The notes: generated by a model from the letters alone, not told the origin. 33,298 bases of DNA from Lachnospiraceae bacterium UBA7589 (GCA_002476495.1 DLKL01000045.1:1-33298), one strand, 5' to 3'. Counted from the first letter of the stretch, positions 14,165 through 22,283 are shown. Program-made: numbers and translations.

Positions 14165-15823
14165 ATGATAAAAGATAATAATTTATTACAATCGAATAAT
14201 GTACCCGGAATGGATGTAATAGACTCAATACTTAATGTGGGTAATAATGCATCACTGGTGATTGATGCTAAAACCTTTGAAATTCTGTATCAAACCAGGA
14301 AAGCTCTGGATATGTTCGGAGATAAAACCAATTCTGTATGTTTCCAGACCTTTAACGGAAAAGAAATTCCGTGTATGGATTGCCCGATTTATAACATATC
14401 AGATAATGGTGTTATGAAAATCAGATATAATGATATATTGTCCTCTACTATTCATTGGCAGTACAGTCCTATAAAATGGCTGGGAGACAGGGATGCGGTG
14501 CTTGCAACTGTTATAGAATGTGGTGCCGGAGAAAAACAGCATGTCAGTGACAATGAACCGAAGAAGGTTAAGGAAACAGATACCCTGACCGGAATATCCA
14601 AATCCGCGGGCTTCTATGCCAACGCAGAGAGAGAAATTTTTTCCAATACGGAATCAAAGTATGCTGTGGTAGTATTTGATATTGACAGATTCAAGACTAT
14701 AAATGATTTGTACACCATGTCCAAGGGAGATGAAGTATTAAAATATATTGCAAGAATACTTAAGGATACATTTCCGGGACATAGTAACTTTGGCAGAATG
14801 CATTCCGATATGTTTGCATTTTATGTGAATTATGAGAATAAGGGAGAAGTAATAAGACTTATAGAAAAAATCAGGAAGAAAATTTCTGCCAACGATTTTG
14901 GCTTTGAAATTAATACATCCTACGGAATATATCTGGTGGAGGATTTATCGGTACCGGTGAATCTTATGTGTGACAGGGCTATGATAGCCAGCAGAAAATG
15001 TAAGGGGAACGTTCTGAAATTCTGTGCATTTTATGATGAACAGTACAGGGATGAGATGCTTAAGGCCAATGAAATTGAACGGAATATGTACAAGGCATTG
15101 GAGAATGAGGATTTCAAAATGTATTTGCAGCCTAAATACAGGCTGTCTGACGGAACCCTTTGTGGCGCTGAGGTGCTTTGCAGGTGGCTTGATCACGAGA
15201 AGGGAATAATTCCACCGATGGAGTTCATACCTCTGTTTGAAAAGAATGGTTTTATCTTAAAATTAGATGAATATATGTGGAACAAGGCATGTCAGACTAT
15301 ACGGAACTGGATAGATGAAGGAAGAACACCGGTACCGTTGTCAGTAAACATATCAAGGTATCATATTCAGCATAATGATCTTGAGGCGGCATTTTCAAAG
15401 CTGATTACGAAATATAATATACCTGTGGAATATCTGGAGCTGGAGATTACAGAATCTTTATTTTTAGACAAGCCGGAAAGACTGAACAGGGAATTGGTAA
15501 AGCTGCAAAAAATGGGCTTTAAGCTTGAGGTTGATGATTTTGGCTCAGGTTTTTCCTCTCTTAATTTAATAAGAAATGTTGCAGTTGATACCATAAAGAT
15601 TGATAAGGATTTTCTTGACAGTGAGATAGCATCGGAAAAGGGAAAGATAGTAATTAATCATACTATTGATATGGCTAAGGATTTGAAACTCCAGGTTATA
15701 GCAGAGGGAGTTGAGACAAAGGAGCATGTGGATTTCCTCAAAAATTCAAGATGTGATATTGCCCAGGGCTTCTACTTTGCAAGACCTATGCCGCTGGATG
15801 ATTTTAACAGGCTGGATTTCTGA
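14165..15823 (+). CDS. Cyclic-di-GMP phosphodiesterase (degenerate GGDEF plus EAL)
   Basis: A 552-residue soluble protein. The N-terminal 120 residues look like a PAS-type sensor domain, with a Cys-containing stretch (NGKEIPCMDCP). A GGDEF domain follows (LTGISKSAGFYANAE, FDIDRFKTINDLY), but its signature is replaced by HSDMF (213-217), so it should not make c-di-GMP. The C-terminal EAL domain looks active: AEVLCRW with EVL at 336-338, SVNISRYH, LELEITES, VDDFGSGFSS, IKIDKDF, AEGVET and AQGFYF are all kept. It would hydrolyse c-di-GMP to pGpG, which usually favours swimming and reduces adhesion; the dead GGDEF may act as a GTP-binding control domain. That fits a flagellated host but is inference. 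No membrane segment is seen. Confidence 0.92.
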   Translation: MIKDNNLLQSNNVPGMDVIDSILNVGNNASLVIDAKTFEILYQTRKALDMFGDKTNSVCFQTFNGKEIPCMDCPIYNISDNGVMKIRYNDILSSTIHWQYSPIKWLGDRDAVLATVIECGAGEKQHVSDNEPKKVKETDTLTGISKSAGFYANAEREIFSNTESKYAVVVFDIDRFKTINDLYTMSKGDEVLKYIARILKDTFPGHSNFGRMHSDMFAFYVNYENKGEVIRLIEKIRKKISANDFGFEINTSYGIYLVEDLSVPVNLMCDRAMIASRKCKGNVLKFCAFYDEQYRDEMLKANEIERNMYKALENEDFKMYLQPKYRLSDGTLCGAEVLCRWLDHEKGIIPPMEFIPLFEKNGFILKLDEYMWNKACQTIRNWIDEGRTPVPLSVNISRYHIQHNDLEAAFSKLITKYNIPVEYLELEITESLFLDKPERLNRELVKLQKMGFKLEVDDFGSGFSSLNLIRNVAVDTIKIDKDFLDSEIASEKGKIVINHTIDMAKDLKLQVIAEGVETKEHVDFLKNSRCDIAQGFYFARPMPLDDFNRLDF

Positions 15824-15882
15824 TTCGTTTTATGCTGTTTGTTAAAAACTTTTATGGTTAATGAAAGTATTTTTGTATGTTC

Positions 15883-15911
15883 TTGACATATATATACTGC
15901 TGTTGTATATT
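15883..15911 (+). promoter_or_regulatory. Sigma-A promoter of acpP
   Basis: TTGACA (15883-15888), a 17-bp spacer and TATATT (15906-15911): a strong promoter, with AAAGGAGAG before the ATG. Confidence 0.8.
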
Positions 15912-15945
15912 GAACAATATAAATTACTAAAAGGAGAGTACAATT

Positions 15946-16179
15946 ATGTTAGAGAAGTTAAAAGAGATTATTGCAGAGCAATTAAGTGTTGATGCTGATG
16001 AGATTGAATTAAGTACATCATTTAAAGATGATCTTGGAGCTGATTCACTTGACCTTTATGAGCTTGTTATGGCTCTTGAGGAAGAATATAACTGCGAGAT
16101 TCCTTCCGATGACCTGACAGCTATTGCAACTGTAGAGGATGTTATTAAGTTCCTTAAGGATCAGGGCATAGAGGAGTAG
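15946..16179 (+). CDS. acpP: Acyl carrier protein
   Basis: A 77-residue acidic four-helix protein that carries acyl chains on 4'-phosphopantetheine. The attachment motif GADSLD is present with Ser34, followed by LYELVMALEEEY, the recognition helix. Length and acidity are those of bacterial fatty-acid ACPs. The gene stands alone between an EAL gene and cellobiose phosphorylase, with its own strong promoter and terminator, not in a fab cluster. It could therefore be either the main fatty-acid ACP or an extra copy; the DSLD sequence is the usual one for the fatty-acid type. Confidence 0.95.
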   Translation: MLEKLKEIIAEQLSVDADEIELSTSFKDDLGADSLDLYELVMALEEEYNCEIPSDDLTAIATVEDVIKFLKDQGIEE

Positions 16180-16234
16180 TATTTTTATAGTAATACATAG
16201 GTTTGCATATTCTATATTATATAATATATTGGTT

Positions 16235-16278
16235 ATAAAAAAACCGGTGTTGTCAATTTGACAACACCGGTTTTTTAT
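16235..16278. terminator. Bidirectional terminator between acpP and the GH94 gene
   Basis: ACCGGTGTTGTCA pairs perfectly with TGACAACACCGGT around a 3-base loop, flanked by seven As and six Ts. It terminates transcription from both convergent genes. Confidence 0.92.
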
Positions 16279-16292
16279 AACTTTATGTCGTA

Positions 16293-18743
16293 TTAACCCA
16301 TTACAACTTCAACTGTATGAGTCTTACCGTCGCCTATTACAGGAATAACATTTCCGTCAACTGCTTTTCCGTCAACAGTCATGCTCTTAATGCCCTTACA
16401 TACATGGTCAGGATTAGTAATCTTAATTGAATAAGTATCGCCACGGAACTGTCTGTCAACAGTAAAGCCGTCCCATGCACTTGGGATTGATGGATCAATC
16501 TTCAATCCGTTAAAGTCAGGAATAATACCAAGTATATACTGGGAAACAGCTACAAAGTTCCAAGCTGCGGTACCGGTAAGCCAGGAGTTCTTAGCCTCTC
16601 CCATTCGACCGGCATCTTTACCTGCTATCATCTGTGCATAAACATATGGCTCTGTTCTGTGAAGATCTGAAATGTCCTCAAGGTATGCAGGAGCAATCTT
16701 TGAATAGTATTCAAAGGCCTTATCTCCCCTTCCGACATATGCTTCGGCTGCAATAATCCATGCATTATTGTGACAGAACACACCGGCGTTCTCCTTATAA
16801 CCGGCAGGATATGTTGAAATCTCACCATATTCAATCATATATTTTGTAAATGCAGGGTTGTTAAGAACAAGACCATAATCACAATTCAAATATTTATCTA
16901 TGGAATTAAGGGTCTTGATGTCATATCCTTCGTCCTTTCCAAGCTCAGACATAACTGCAAAGCCCTGTGGCTCAATGAAAATCTTACCTTCCTCACAGGT
17001 ATGTGAGCCAACCGGTCTTCCGAAATCATCATATGCTCTGAGGAACCATTCTCCATCCCAGCCACTGTTCAGGATATTTTTACGCATCTCGTCAATTGCT
17101 GCCTGTGCCTTTGCAGCACCCTCTTCATCACCCTTATATTTACAGAGCTCAACATAAAGTGGAGCAGTATAGGTAAAGAGTGTTGCAACAAACATGGACT
17201 CAGCAACCTTTGAATACTTGTCGTCGCCATACTTAGGAGAAGTCCATGTCTGGAAGCTTTCACCAGGTACATTTGAAAAGCATGAAAGGTTAAGACAGTC
17301 ATTCCAGTCAGCTCTCATGGAAAGTGGAAGTCCATGAGGTCCTACATTGTTTACAACTCTGTAGAAGGACTGCTGTAAATGATGCATCATAGGCTGAGCC
17401 AGTGACTCATCATTTCTATATGGAACCATCTCATCAAGAATTGAATAATCTCCGGTTTCCTTAATGTATGCTGCTGTAGAAAGAATCATCCATAATGGAT
17501 CATCCGAGAAATCACCACCTACGGCATCATTACCCTTCTTGGTAAGAGGCTGATACTGATGGAAGCAGCCTCCATCCTCAAACTGAGTTGCAGCAAGGTC
17601 TAATATTCTTTCTCTTGCTCTGTCAGGAATCTGGTGTACAAATCCAAGTAAATCCTGATTGGAATCTCTGAAGCCCATACCACGTCCGATACCTGACTCG
17701 AAGTAGGAAGCTGAACGGGACATATTAAATGTAACCATACACTGATACTGGTTCCAGATATTTACCATACGGTTCATCTTTTCGTCAGGTGTGTTAACTG
17801 CGTACTTGGAGAGAAGCTCAGTCCACATTGACTTATTTGCTTCAAAAGCAGCATCTACCTTTTCTGTAGTATTAAACTGCTCAATCATAGCATAGGCCTT
17901 GTCCTTCTTCATTGAGCCATCGGCATTCCATTTGTCCTCGCCGTTCTCAACGTATCCAAGAATGAAGATAAGCTCCTTGGTTTCTCCCGGTCCGAGGTCA
18001 ATGTTGATGCTGTGGGATGCAATAGGTGACCAGCCGTCAGCCTTTGAATTGTTTGATTTGCCTGCCAATACAGCATCAGGATTCTGGAATCCGTTGTATA
18101 AGCCCATAAAGGACTCTCTGTCGCAATCATAACCGTCAATAGGTGAATTAACAGTATAGAATGCGAAGTGATCACGACGCTCTTTATATTCGGTCTTATG
18201 GAATAAGGTTGAACCCTCGACTTCAACCTCACCTGTATTAAAGTTTCTCTGGAAGTTGGACTGATCATCTTCAGCATTCCATAAACACCACTCAAGGAAA
18301 GAGAACAGTGTGAATGATTTTCTGGTAGTACCTTCGTTCTTAAGAACTACCTTCTGAATCTCTCCCTTATAATTCTGTGGAACAAAGAAAGTAACCTCTG
18401 CCTTAAGCTCGTTACTCTTACCTGTAATAATTGTGTATCCCATACCATGTCTGCACTGATAGAAGTCCAGATCCTTCTTTACAGGTGACCAGCCGGGTGA
18501 CCAGATGTTACCGTCTTCATTTATATAGAAGTAACGTCCACCCATATCTACCGGAACGTTGTTATAACGATAACGGGTAATTCTTCTAAGACGTGCATCC
18601 TTATAGAAGTGGTAGCCTCCTGCTGTATTAGAGATCAAAGAAAAGAAATCCTGTGTTCCCAGGTAGTTAATCCAAGGATAAGGAGTCTTAGGTGATGTGA
18701 TGACGTACTCTTTGTTGGCATCATCAAAATAACCAAATTTCAT
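16293..18743 (-). CDS. Cellobiose phosphorylase (GH94)
   Basis: An 816-residue cytoplasmic enzyme that cleaves cellobiose with phosphate to alpha-glucose 1-phosphate and glucose, saving one ATP per disaccharide. Length and domain order (N-terminal beta-sandwich, helical linker, (alpha/alpha)6 barrel, C-terminal jelly roll) fit GH94. Seen in sequence: MKFGYFDD start, GGRYFYINEDG, GRGMGFRDSNQDLLGF in the barrel, and the catalytic-acid motif RADWNDCLNLSC with Asp479 and Asp482. The terminal VDRQFRGDTYSIKI is also typical. Similarity to known cellobiose phosphorylases is strong by eye; cellodextrin or other beta-glucoside phosphorylase activity cannot be excluded. It has its own promoter, GGAAGG ribosome site and an upstream palindrome, and a terminator separates it from the epimerase gene. 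Confidence 0.9.
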   Translation of the reverse strand: MKFGYFDDANKEYVITSPKTPYPWINYLGTQDFFSLISNTAGGYHFYKDARLRRITRYRYNNVPVDMGGRYFYINEDGNIWSPGWSPVKKDLDFYQCRHGMGYTIITGKSNELKAEVTFFVPQNYKGEIQKVVLKNEGTTRKSFTLFSFLEWCLWNAEDDQSNFQRNFNTGEVEVEGSTLFHKTEYKERRDHFAFYTVNSPIDGYDCDRESFMGLYNGFQNPDAVLAGKSNNSKADGWSPIASHSINIDLGPGETKELIFILGYVENGEDKWNADGSMKKDKAYAMIEQFNTTEKVDAAFEANKSMWTELLSKYAVNTPDEKMNRMVNIWNQYQCMVTFNMSRSASYFESGIGRGMGFRDSNQDLLGFVHQIPDRARERILDLAATQFEDGGCFHQYQPLTKKGNDAVGGDFSDDPLWMILSTAAYIKETGDYSILDEMVPYRNDESLAQPMMHHLQQSFYRVVNNVGPHGLPLSMRADWNDCLNLSCFSNVPGESFQTWTSPKYGDDKYSKVAESMFVATLFTYTAPLYVELCKYKGDEEGAAKAQAAIDEMRKNILNSGWDGEWFLRAYDDFGRPVGSHTCEEGKIFIEPQGFAVMSELGKDEGYDIKTLNSIDKYLNCDYGLVLNNPAFTKYMIEYGEISTYPAGYKENAGVFCHNNAWIIAAEAYVGRGDKAFEYYSKIAPAYLEDISDLHRTEPYVYAQMIAGKDAGRMGEAKNSWLTGTAAWNFVAVSQYILGIIPDFNGLKIDPSIPSAWDGFTVDRQFRGDTYSIKITNPDHVCKGIKSMTVDGKAVDGNVIPVIGDGKTHTVEVVMG

Positions 18744-18777
18744 GTATTATACCTTCCTTTCATAAAACACTGACTTT

Positions 18778-18806
18778 ATTATATAATAAAAATGCCTAAA
18801 ACACAA
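18778..18806 (-). promoter_or_regulatory. Promoter of the cellobiose phosphorylase gene
   Basis: Minus strand: TTGTGT (18806-18801), a 17-bp spacer and TATAAT (18783-18778). The perfect -10 with a poor -35 suggests dependence on an activator or tight control. Confidence 0.6.
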
Positions 18807-18817
18807 TAAGAATTCTC

Positions 18818-18841
18818 TTGTGCAAATAACAATTTGTACAA
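18818..18841. promoter_or_regulatory. Palindromic operator upstream of the cellobiose phosphorylase promoter
   Basis: TTGTGCAAA (18818-18826) and TTTGTACAA (18833-18841) match as an inverted repeat at 8 of 9 positions with a 6-base spacer. It lies 11 bp upstream of the weak -35, an activator-like position. The binding protein is unknown. Confidence 0.5.
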
Positions 18842-18857
18842 AAAATCCATATAATAA

Positions 18858-18913
18858 AAGCTGCATTTGTCCAAGGCTGTATCAGCAAAATATAAACCCG
18901 GACAAAGCAGCTT
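18858..18913 (-). terminator. Probable terminator of the aldose epimerase gene
   Basis: Read on the minus strand, AAGCTGC-TTTGTCC pairs with GGACAAA-GCAGCTT (one bulged base) around a 27-base loop, followed by TTATTATATGG. It lies between the epimerase and phosphorylase genes, implying separate transcripts. Confidence 0.6.
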
Positions 18914-18942
18914 AAGATGTCTGTATATGGTAATCAAAGATA

Positions 18943-19944
18943 TTAAATTACATAAAGCTTTTCACTTATGGTTTTTGATTCACCGGGAGCAAGCTCCTGA
19001 TAACCGGATTCCTCTGCGGGAATAGGCTGGTTAGGTGCATCAATAATCCATGTACAAGGCTCAGGGCAGAAGAAGCCTTTGTCACCATGGTCGTTCCAGA
19101 TAACCCAGAATTTAAAATCCTTTGATACTTCATAGCATACTCTTCTGCCGGATGCAATGTCTGTTGCTATGGCACCATAGAAAGGCTTTCCGTTAAAGGA
19201 ACCCTCCTCGGCAAAAAATACATCATTATTGATATCCTGTAAAACAGGGACAAGAGAACCGGTTATGTATTGCTTATCATGGTTGGTTGCCGGAAGAAAT
19301 TCTCCTGTAGGAATACAGGATCTTGAAAGCTCCCATTTTTCACCAACAGGAATATAAAGTCTCATGTCGAGACCATCTCCGTCTTTGGTGAAAGGACCAT
19401 TGATTGCAGTGTGGTTGCATACTCCAAAAGGAAGCTGCCTTTTGGAGGTGTTTGTCATGGTAAAATCGTAGGTAAGCCCTTCCTCGCTGAGAGTAAATGA
19501 ATATTCGGCCTTAAAGCTTACAGGAAATATACCAAAAAATTCATCATCAGCATCATAGATATACCGGGTTTTTGCAACTGCCTTATCTTCGTAAGCCTTG
19601 TATTCTACAATGGAATGCTCTCTCTTATGAAGAAATCCATGAATATGGTTTCCGAGAGGATCGTTCATCGGAAAATTATATGTTGCATCAGAAACCTTAA
19701 GAACTCCCTTAGCCAGTCTGTTTGGAAGATACAGGGTCGGAAGACCATATACCTCCGGAGAAGCCTGAAGCTGCTCCACGGAAAGAGACTCGTCATATCT
19801 CAGTATTTCAAGATTGTCATCAAGAACCTGCATACGCATTACGTTGCTGCCAAGGAAGGGAGCAATAAGTACCCTGTATTTTCCGGCAGTAAGCTCAATT
19901 ACGTCTTTACCTTTATAGTCTGATATTTTAGCTGAACAAATCAT
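18943..19944 (-). CDS. Aldose 1-epimerase (mutarotase) family protein
   Basis: A 333-residue beta-sandwich protein of the galactose mutarotase superfamily that interconverts alpha and beta anomers of free sugars. Candidate catalytic residues are His in GNHIHGFLHKRE (around residues 97-109) and in FGVCNHTAIN (around residue 180), and Glu in CPEPCTWIIDAPN near the C-terminus, which would be the base. Lying directly upstream of cellobiose phosphorylase, it may supply the anomer that enzyme needs or equilibrate released glucose; this is inferred from context. An AAGGAGG site lies just before the ATG. The family also includes hexose-6-phosphate mutarotases, so the exact sugar is open. Confidence 0.85.
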   Translation of the reverse strand: MICSAKISDYKGKDVIELTAGKYRVLIAPFLGSNVMRMQVLDDNLEILRYDESLSVEQLQASPEVYGLPTLYLPNRLAKGVLKVSDATYNFPMNDPLGNHIHGFLHKREHSIVEYKAYEDKAVAKTRYIYDADDEFFGIFPVSFKAEYSFTLSEEGLTYDFTMTNTSKRQLPFGVCNHTAINGPFTKDGDGLDMRLYIPVGEKWELSRSCIPTGEFLPATNHDKQYITGSLVPVLQDINNDVFFAEEGSFNGKPFYGAIATDIASGRRVCYEVSKDFKFWVIWNDHGDKGFFCPEPCTWIIDAPNQPIPAEESGYQELAPGESKTISEKLYVI

Positions 19945-20006
19945 AAAAACCTCCTTGCCTTAGGGCATAAAATTCACAGTAAAAAACCATCTTTTGCTAA
20001 TCAGAA

Positions 20007-20023
20007 ACAATATATCATATTGT
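20007..20023. promoter_or_regulatory. Palindrome upstream of the aldose epimerase gene
   Basis: ACAATAT-ATC-ATATTGT is a perfect 7-3-7 inverted repeat about 65 bases before the epimerase start. It probably overlaps the promoter region, for which no clear hexamer pair was found, and could be an operator. Confidence 0.45.
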
Positions 20024-20080
20024 AAAAAAGGTGTCCAGTGCAGATGATAGTAATGTTTGAAAAAACTTAATAAAAGTGTA

Positions 20081-20109
20081 TTGATTTTTCCGGACCATAA
20101 TGATATAAA
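20081..20109 (+). promoter_or_regulatory. Promoter of the lipoprotein gene
   Basis: TTGATT (20081-20086), a 17-bp spacer and TATAAA (20104-20109). Between it and the start, the motif ACAGATATAA occurs twice (20123-20132 and 20149-20158) around two ACTACAAA copies, a small direct repeat in the leader. Confidence 0.5.
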
Positions 20110-20181
20110 TATGTATTGATAAACAGATATAACTACAAATAACTACAAACAGATATAATGACGAATGGAGTATTATGAAAT

Positions 20182-20769
20182 ATGAAAAAGGTAATTTATT
20201 TATTGGTAATTTCAGTTCTTTTAATGATGTCCGTGACCGGATGTAAAGACTCCGGGAAAGATAAATCCGAAGGAGATAAAACAGTGAGTGAGGCTGCTGC
20301 CTCTGAGGAGAAAAATCAGCAAAAGGATGAAGATAACAGTAAAACCGATACCGAAGAGGAAAAAACTGAGGAGTCGGAAACACCGGATGTACAGACAGTG
20401 GCAGATGCACTGTTAGACCAGGGAGATTTTAATGATAAGCTGGCGGCCGTTGACAAAACCATGGCTCTTACCAGGCTTTATGCTCTGGAAGAGAATATTG
20501 TTGATGGTTGTGCATTTTATACCAATACCAATGCCACTGCAGAGGAAATAGCCGTAATAAAGGTAAAAGATTCAAAGGATGCCGACATCGTAAAAGCAGC
20601 CTATAATAAAAGGATTGAGGATCAGAAGGCTGCATGTAAGGATTATCTTCCGGATGAGATGCCTAAGCTTGATGCGGCAGTAATCTATACAAATGGAAAT
20701 TATATAATTCTTTGTGTTTCCAATGACAGTGGAAAGGTAGAGGATTCTCTCAAAAATATGTTTGAATAA
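20182..20769 (+). CDS. DUF4358-like lipoprotein
   Basis: A 195-residue lipoprotein. The signal MKKVIYLLVISVLLMMSVTGC ends in the lipobox VTGC with Cys21 as lipid attachment site. A low-complexity acidic linker rich in Lys, Glu, Asp and Ser runs to about residue 70. The compact C-terminal domain (LLDQGDFNDKLAAVD to the end) resembles DUF4358, a family of unknown function common in Clostridia: the YALEE, AEEIAVIKVKD and NGNYIILCVSND segments are the recognisable parts. No enzyme motif is visible. It is monocistronic and converges on the Ig-like gene. Confidence 0.75.
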   Translation: MKKVIYLLVISVLLMMSVTGCKDSGKDKSEGDKTVSEAAASEEKNQQKDEDNSKTDTEEEKTEESETPDVQTVADALLDQGDFNDKLAAVDKTMALTRLYALEENIVDGCAFYTNTNATAEEIAVIKVKDSKDADIVKAAYNKRIEDQKAACKDYLPDEMPKLDAAVIYTNGNYIILCVSNDSGKVEDSLKNMFE

Positions 20770-20902
20770 TTCACAGGGGACAGGCTGTGGGAGTATATTA
20801 GTATATGAATGACAGAAAGCTTCCGCAACCGTAAAATACCAATCTGTAAAAAATAGAAATAATCCCTTGTTGAAGTACCGGATAACGGTTGCTTGACATA
20901 TA

Positions 20903-20935
20903 AAGGTCACTATCCAGTGGGTAGTGACCTTGTTC
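20903..20935. terminator. Terminator between the lipoprotein and Ig-like genes
   Basis: AAGGTCACTA (20903-20912) and TAGTGACCTT (20922-20931) form a perfect 10-bp stem with a 9-base loop, followed by GTTCTTTAT on the plus strand. Genes converge from both sides. Confidence 0.75.
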
Positions 20936-20936
20936 T

Positions 20937-21278
20937 TTATAATTTAAATCTGATGGTTACAGGCTGCTTCAGGGACTGACCACCGCGGGAGTGAACACTT
21001 GTAGTAATAACCAGCTTATAGTACTCGTTAGCCGAGTAGGGCTCCAAAGGTTCAATTTCAATGGTTTCATCCTTTGTATTGTACCATATGGAGGTTTGCA
21101 TTTTATTGTTGTTGGAATTGATAACAAACATAGTATCCTTGTTAACGGTATGAGGATCCAATGGTATGTTGAATTTGACACGCCATACGAAATTACCTGT
21201 TTTAAATTTTAAATCCTGCTTTACTTTATTGGCCAGGGAGGGTGGAATATCTTCAATATCCAATAAATGCTTAGCCAT
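20937..21278 (-). CDS. Small Ig-like (SbsA-type) domain protein
   Basis: A 113-residue protein starting MAKHLLDIEDIP. A longer frame starts at 21296, but the ribosome site GGAGGTG immediately precedes the ATG at 21278. It appears to be a single beta-sandwich domain: the pattern NIPLDPHTVNKDTMFVIN, IEIEPLEPYSANEYYKLVIT and KQPVTIRFKL is that of SbsA-type or Big_5 Ig-like modules of surface proteins. There is no signal peptide or membrane segment, so it should be cytoplasmic, which is unusual for this fold. It has its own promoter. The function is unknown. Confidence 0.7.
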   Translation of the reverse strand: MAKHLLDIEDIPPSLANKVKQDLKFKTGNFVWRVKFNIPLDPHTVNKDTMFVINSNNNKMQTSIWYNTKDETIEIEPLEPYSANEYYKLVITTSVHSRGGQSLKQPVTIRFKL

Positions 21279-21307
21279 AAGACACCTCCAAATCATTGCT
21301 ATATTTC

Positions 21308-21336
21308 AGTTTAGCACATAAATTTCCAATATACAA
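21308..21336 (-). promoter_or_regulatory. Promoter of the Ig-like gene
   Basis: Minus strand: TTGTAT (21336-21331), a 17-bp spacer and TAAACT (21313-21308). Confidence 0.5.
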
Positions 21337-21397
21337 TGCAAAAAAGTAATTTGCGACTAAATGCGTCAGGATGTCGAAAAATAGAACAGGATAATAA

Positions 21398-21426
21398 TTT
21401 ACATTTTAAAGTCTCCGGTATAAAAT
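21398..21426 (+). promoter_or_regulatory. Probable promoter of the G5-M23 gene
   Basis: TTTACA (21398-21403), a 17-bp spacer and TAAAAT (21421-21426); AGGAGATGAT follows before the ATG. Confidence 0.5.
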
Positions 21427-21470
21427 CAAATCATTACAAAAGTGTTACAAAAATATTAGGAGATGATTAA

Positions 21471-22226
21471 ATGAATGAAATTCTAATGAACTCCTACAAA
21501 AGAAGATTAAAGGCATTGCTTGCCGGAATTATATTTCTTATCGGAGCAGGTCTGATAATCAGAAACAAAGGCGATGTTATTAATATAGTTAATAAAAGAT
21601 ATATAAATGAAAATAATTGTACCCAGACATATACCTATGTGGAGCAGTATACATCACCGGTTCAGTATGTTTATGATGATGCTATGTATGTGGATGAGAC
21701 ACAGGTATATCAGGAGGGAAAACCCGGAAATAAATGCGTAACGGTAATGTCTGTGTATGAAAATGGTATAAGAAGCGGGGAGCAGGTCCTTGACAGAGAA
21801 ATTGTTAAGGAGGCCGTACCGGAGATTATTGTTGTGGGAACCAAAGAAAAACCGGACTATATTATTCCGGTAGAGAATTATGTCATAACCTCTATGTTTG
21901 GTCCCAGGTGGGGGAGCACCCACCATGGTGTGGATCTGGGAGTGCCTGTAGGCACTGAGGTTATGGCAGCCAGGGATGGAGTAGTGATTCAGACGGGCTG
22001 GAACGGAGAGCTGGGGATAAGTGTGTCTGTTGAGCATGAGGATAAAACCATAACAAGATATGCGCATTTAAGTGAAAGTCTTGTGCAGCTTGGAGATGAG
22101 GTACAGCAGGGAGAAATAATAGCTCATTCCGGCAATACCGGATTTAGTACAGGACCTCATCTGCACTTTGAAGTAAGAGTAAATGGCGAGGCAGTTAATC
22201 CACTGGATTATCTGGATGAATATTAA
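21471..22226 (+). CDS. Membrane-anchored G5-M23 peptidoglycan endopeptidase
   Basis: A 251-residue protein with an N-terminal membrane anchor (ALLAGIIFLIGAGLIIR), a G5-like domain (about residues 65-125, VMSVYENGIRSGEQVL) and a C-terminal M23 peptidase. All metal ligands of the LytM fold are present: HHGVD (151-155), YAHLSE, and HLHFE with His230 and His232. It would cut peptide cross-links in the wall outside the membrane. This contrasts with the ligand-free SpoIIQ homologue at 10762. It directly precedes the sigma-28 flagellar block, so a role in opening the wall for flagellum assembly is possible, but it has its own sigma-A-like promoter. General wall remodelling is equally likely. Confidence 0.9.
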   Translation: MNEILMNSYKRRLKALLAGIIFLIGAGLIIRNKGDVINIVNKRYINENNCTQTYTYVEQYTSPVQYVYDDAMYVDETQVYQEGKPGNKCVTVMSVYENGIRSGEQVLDREIVKEAVPEIIVVGTKEKPDYIIPVENYVITSMFGPRWGSTHHGVDLGVPVGTEVMAARDGVVIQTGWNGELGISVSVEHEDKTITRYAHLSESLVQLGDEVQQGEIIAHSGNTGFSTGPHLHFEVRVNGEAVNPLDYLDEY

Positions 22227-22250
22227 GAACTGACCGGTTTTTTCCGATAA
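22223..22250 (+). promoter_or_regulatory. Sigma-28 promoter of the 976-residue flagellar-block gene
   Basis: TTAAG (22223-22227), 15 bases, TCCGATAA (22243-22250): the motility sigma factor pattern (TAAA-N15-GCCGATAT in Bacillus). The -35 overlaps the stop codon of the M23 gene (22224-22226). The same arrangement recurs before flagellin. Confidence 0.75.
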
Positions 22251-22283
22251 TTAAAATAGAATTATCGGAGGACCGGATTTTTT
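22234..22283 (+). terminator. Terminator overlapping the sigma-28 promoter
   Basis: CCGATAATT (22244-22252) and AATTATCGG (22260-22268) form a perfect 9-bp stem; an outer CCGG (22234-22237) can pair with CCGG (22273-22276), and ATTTTTT follows. Read-through from the M23 gene would terminate here, whereas RNA starting at the sigma-28 promoter would begin in the loop and lack the hairpin. Confidence 0.65.
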
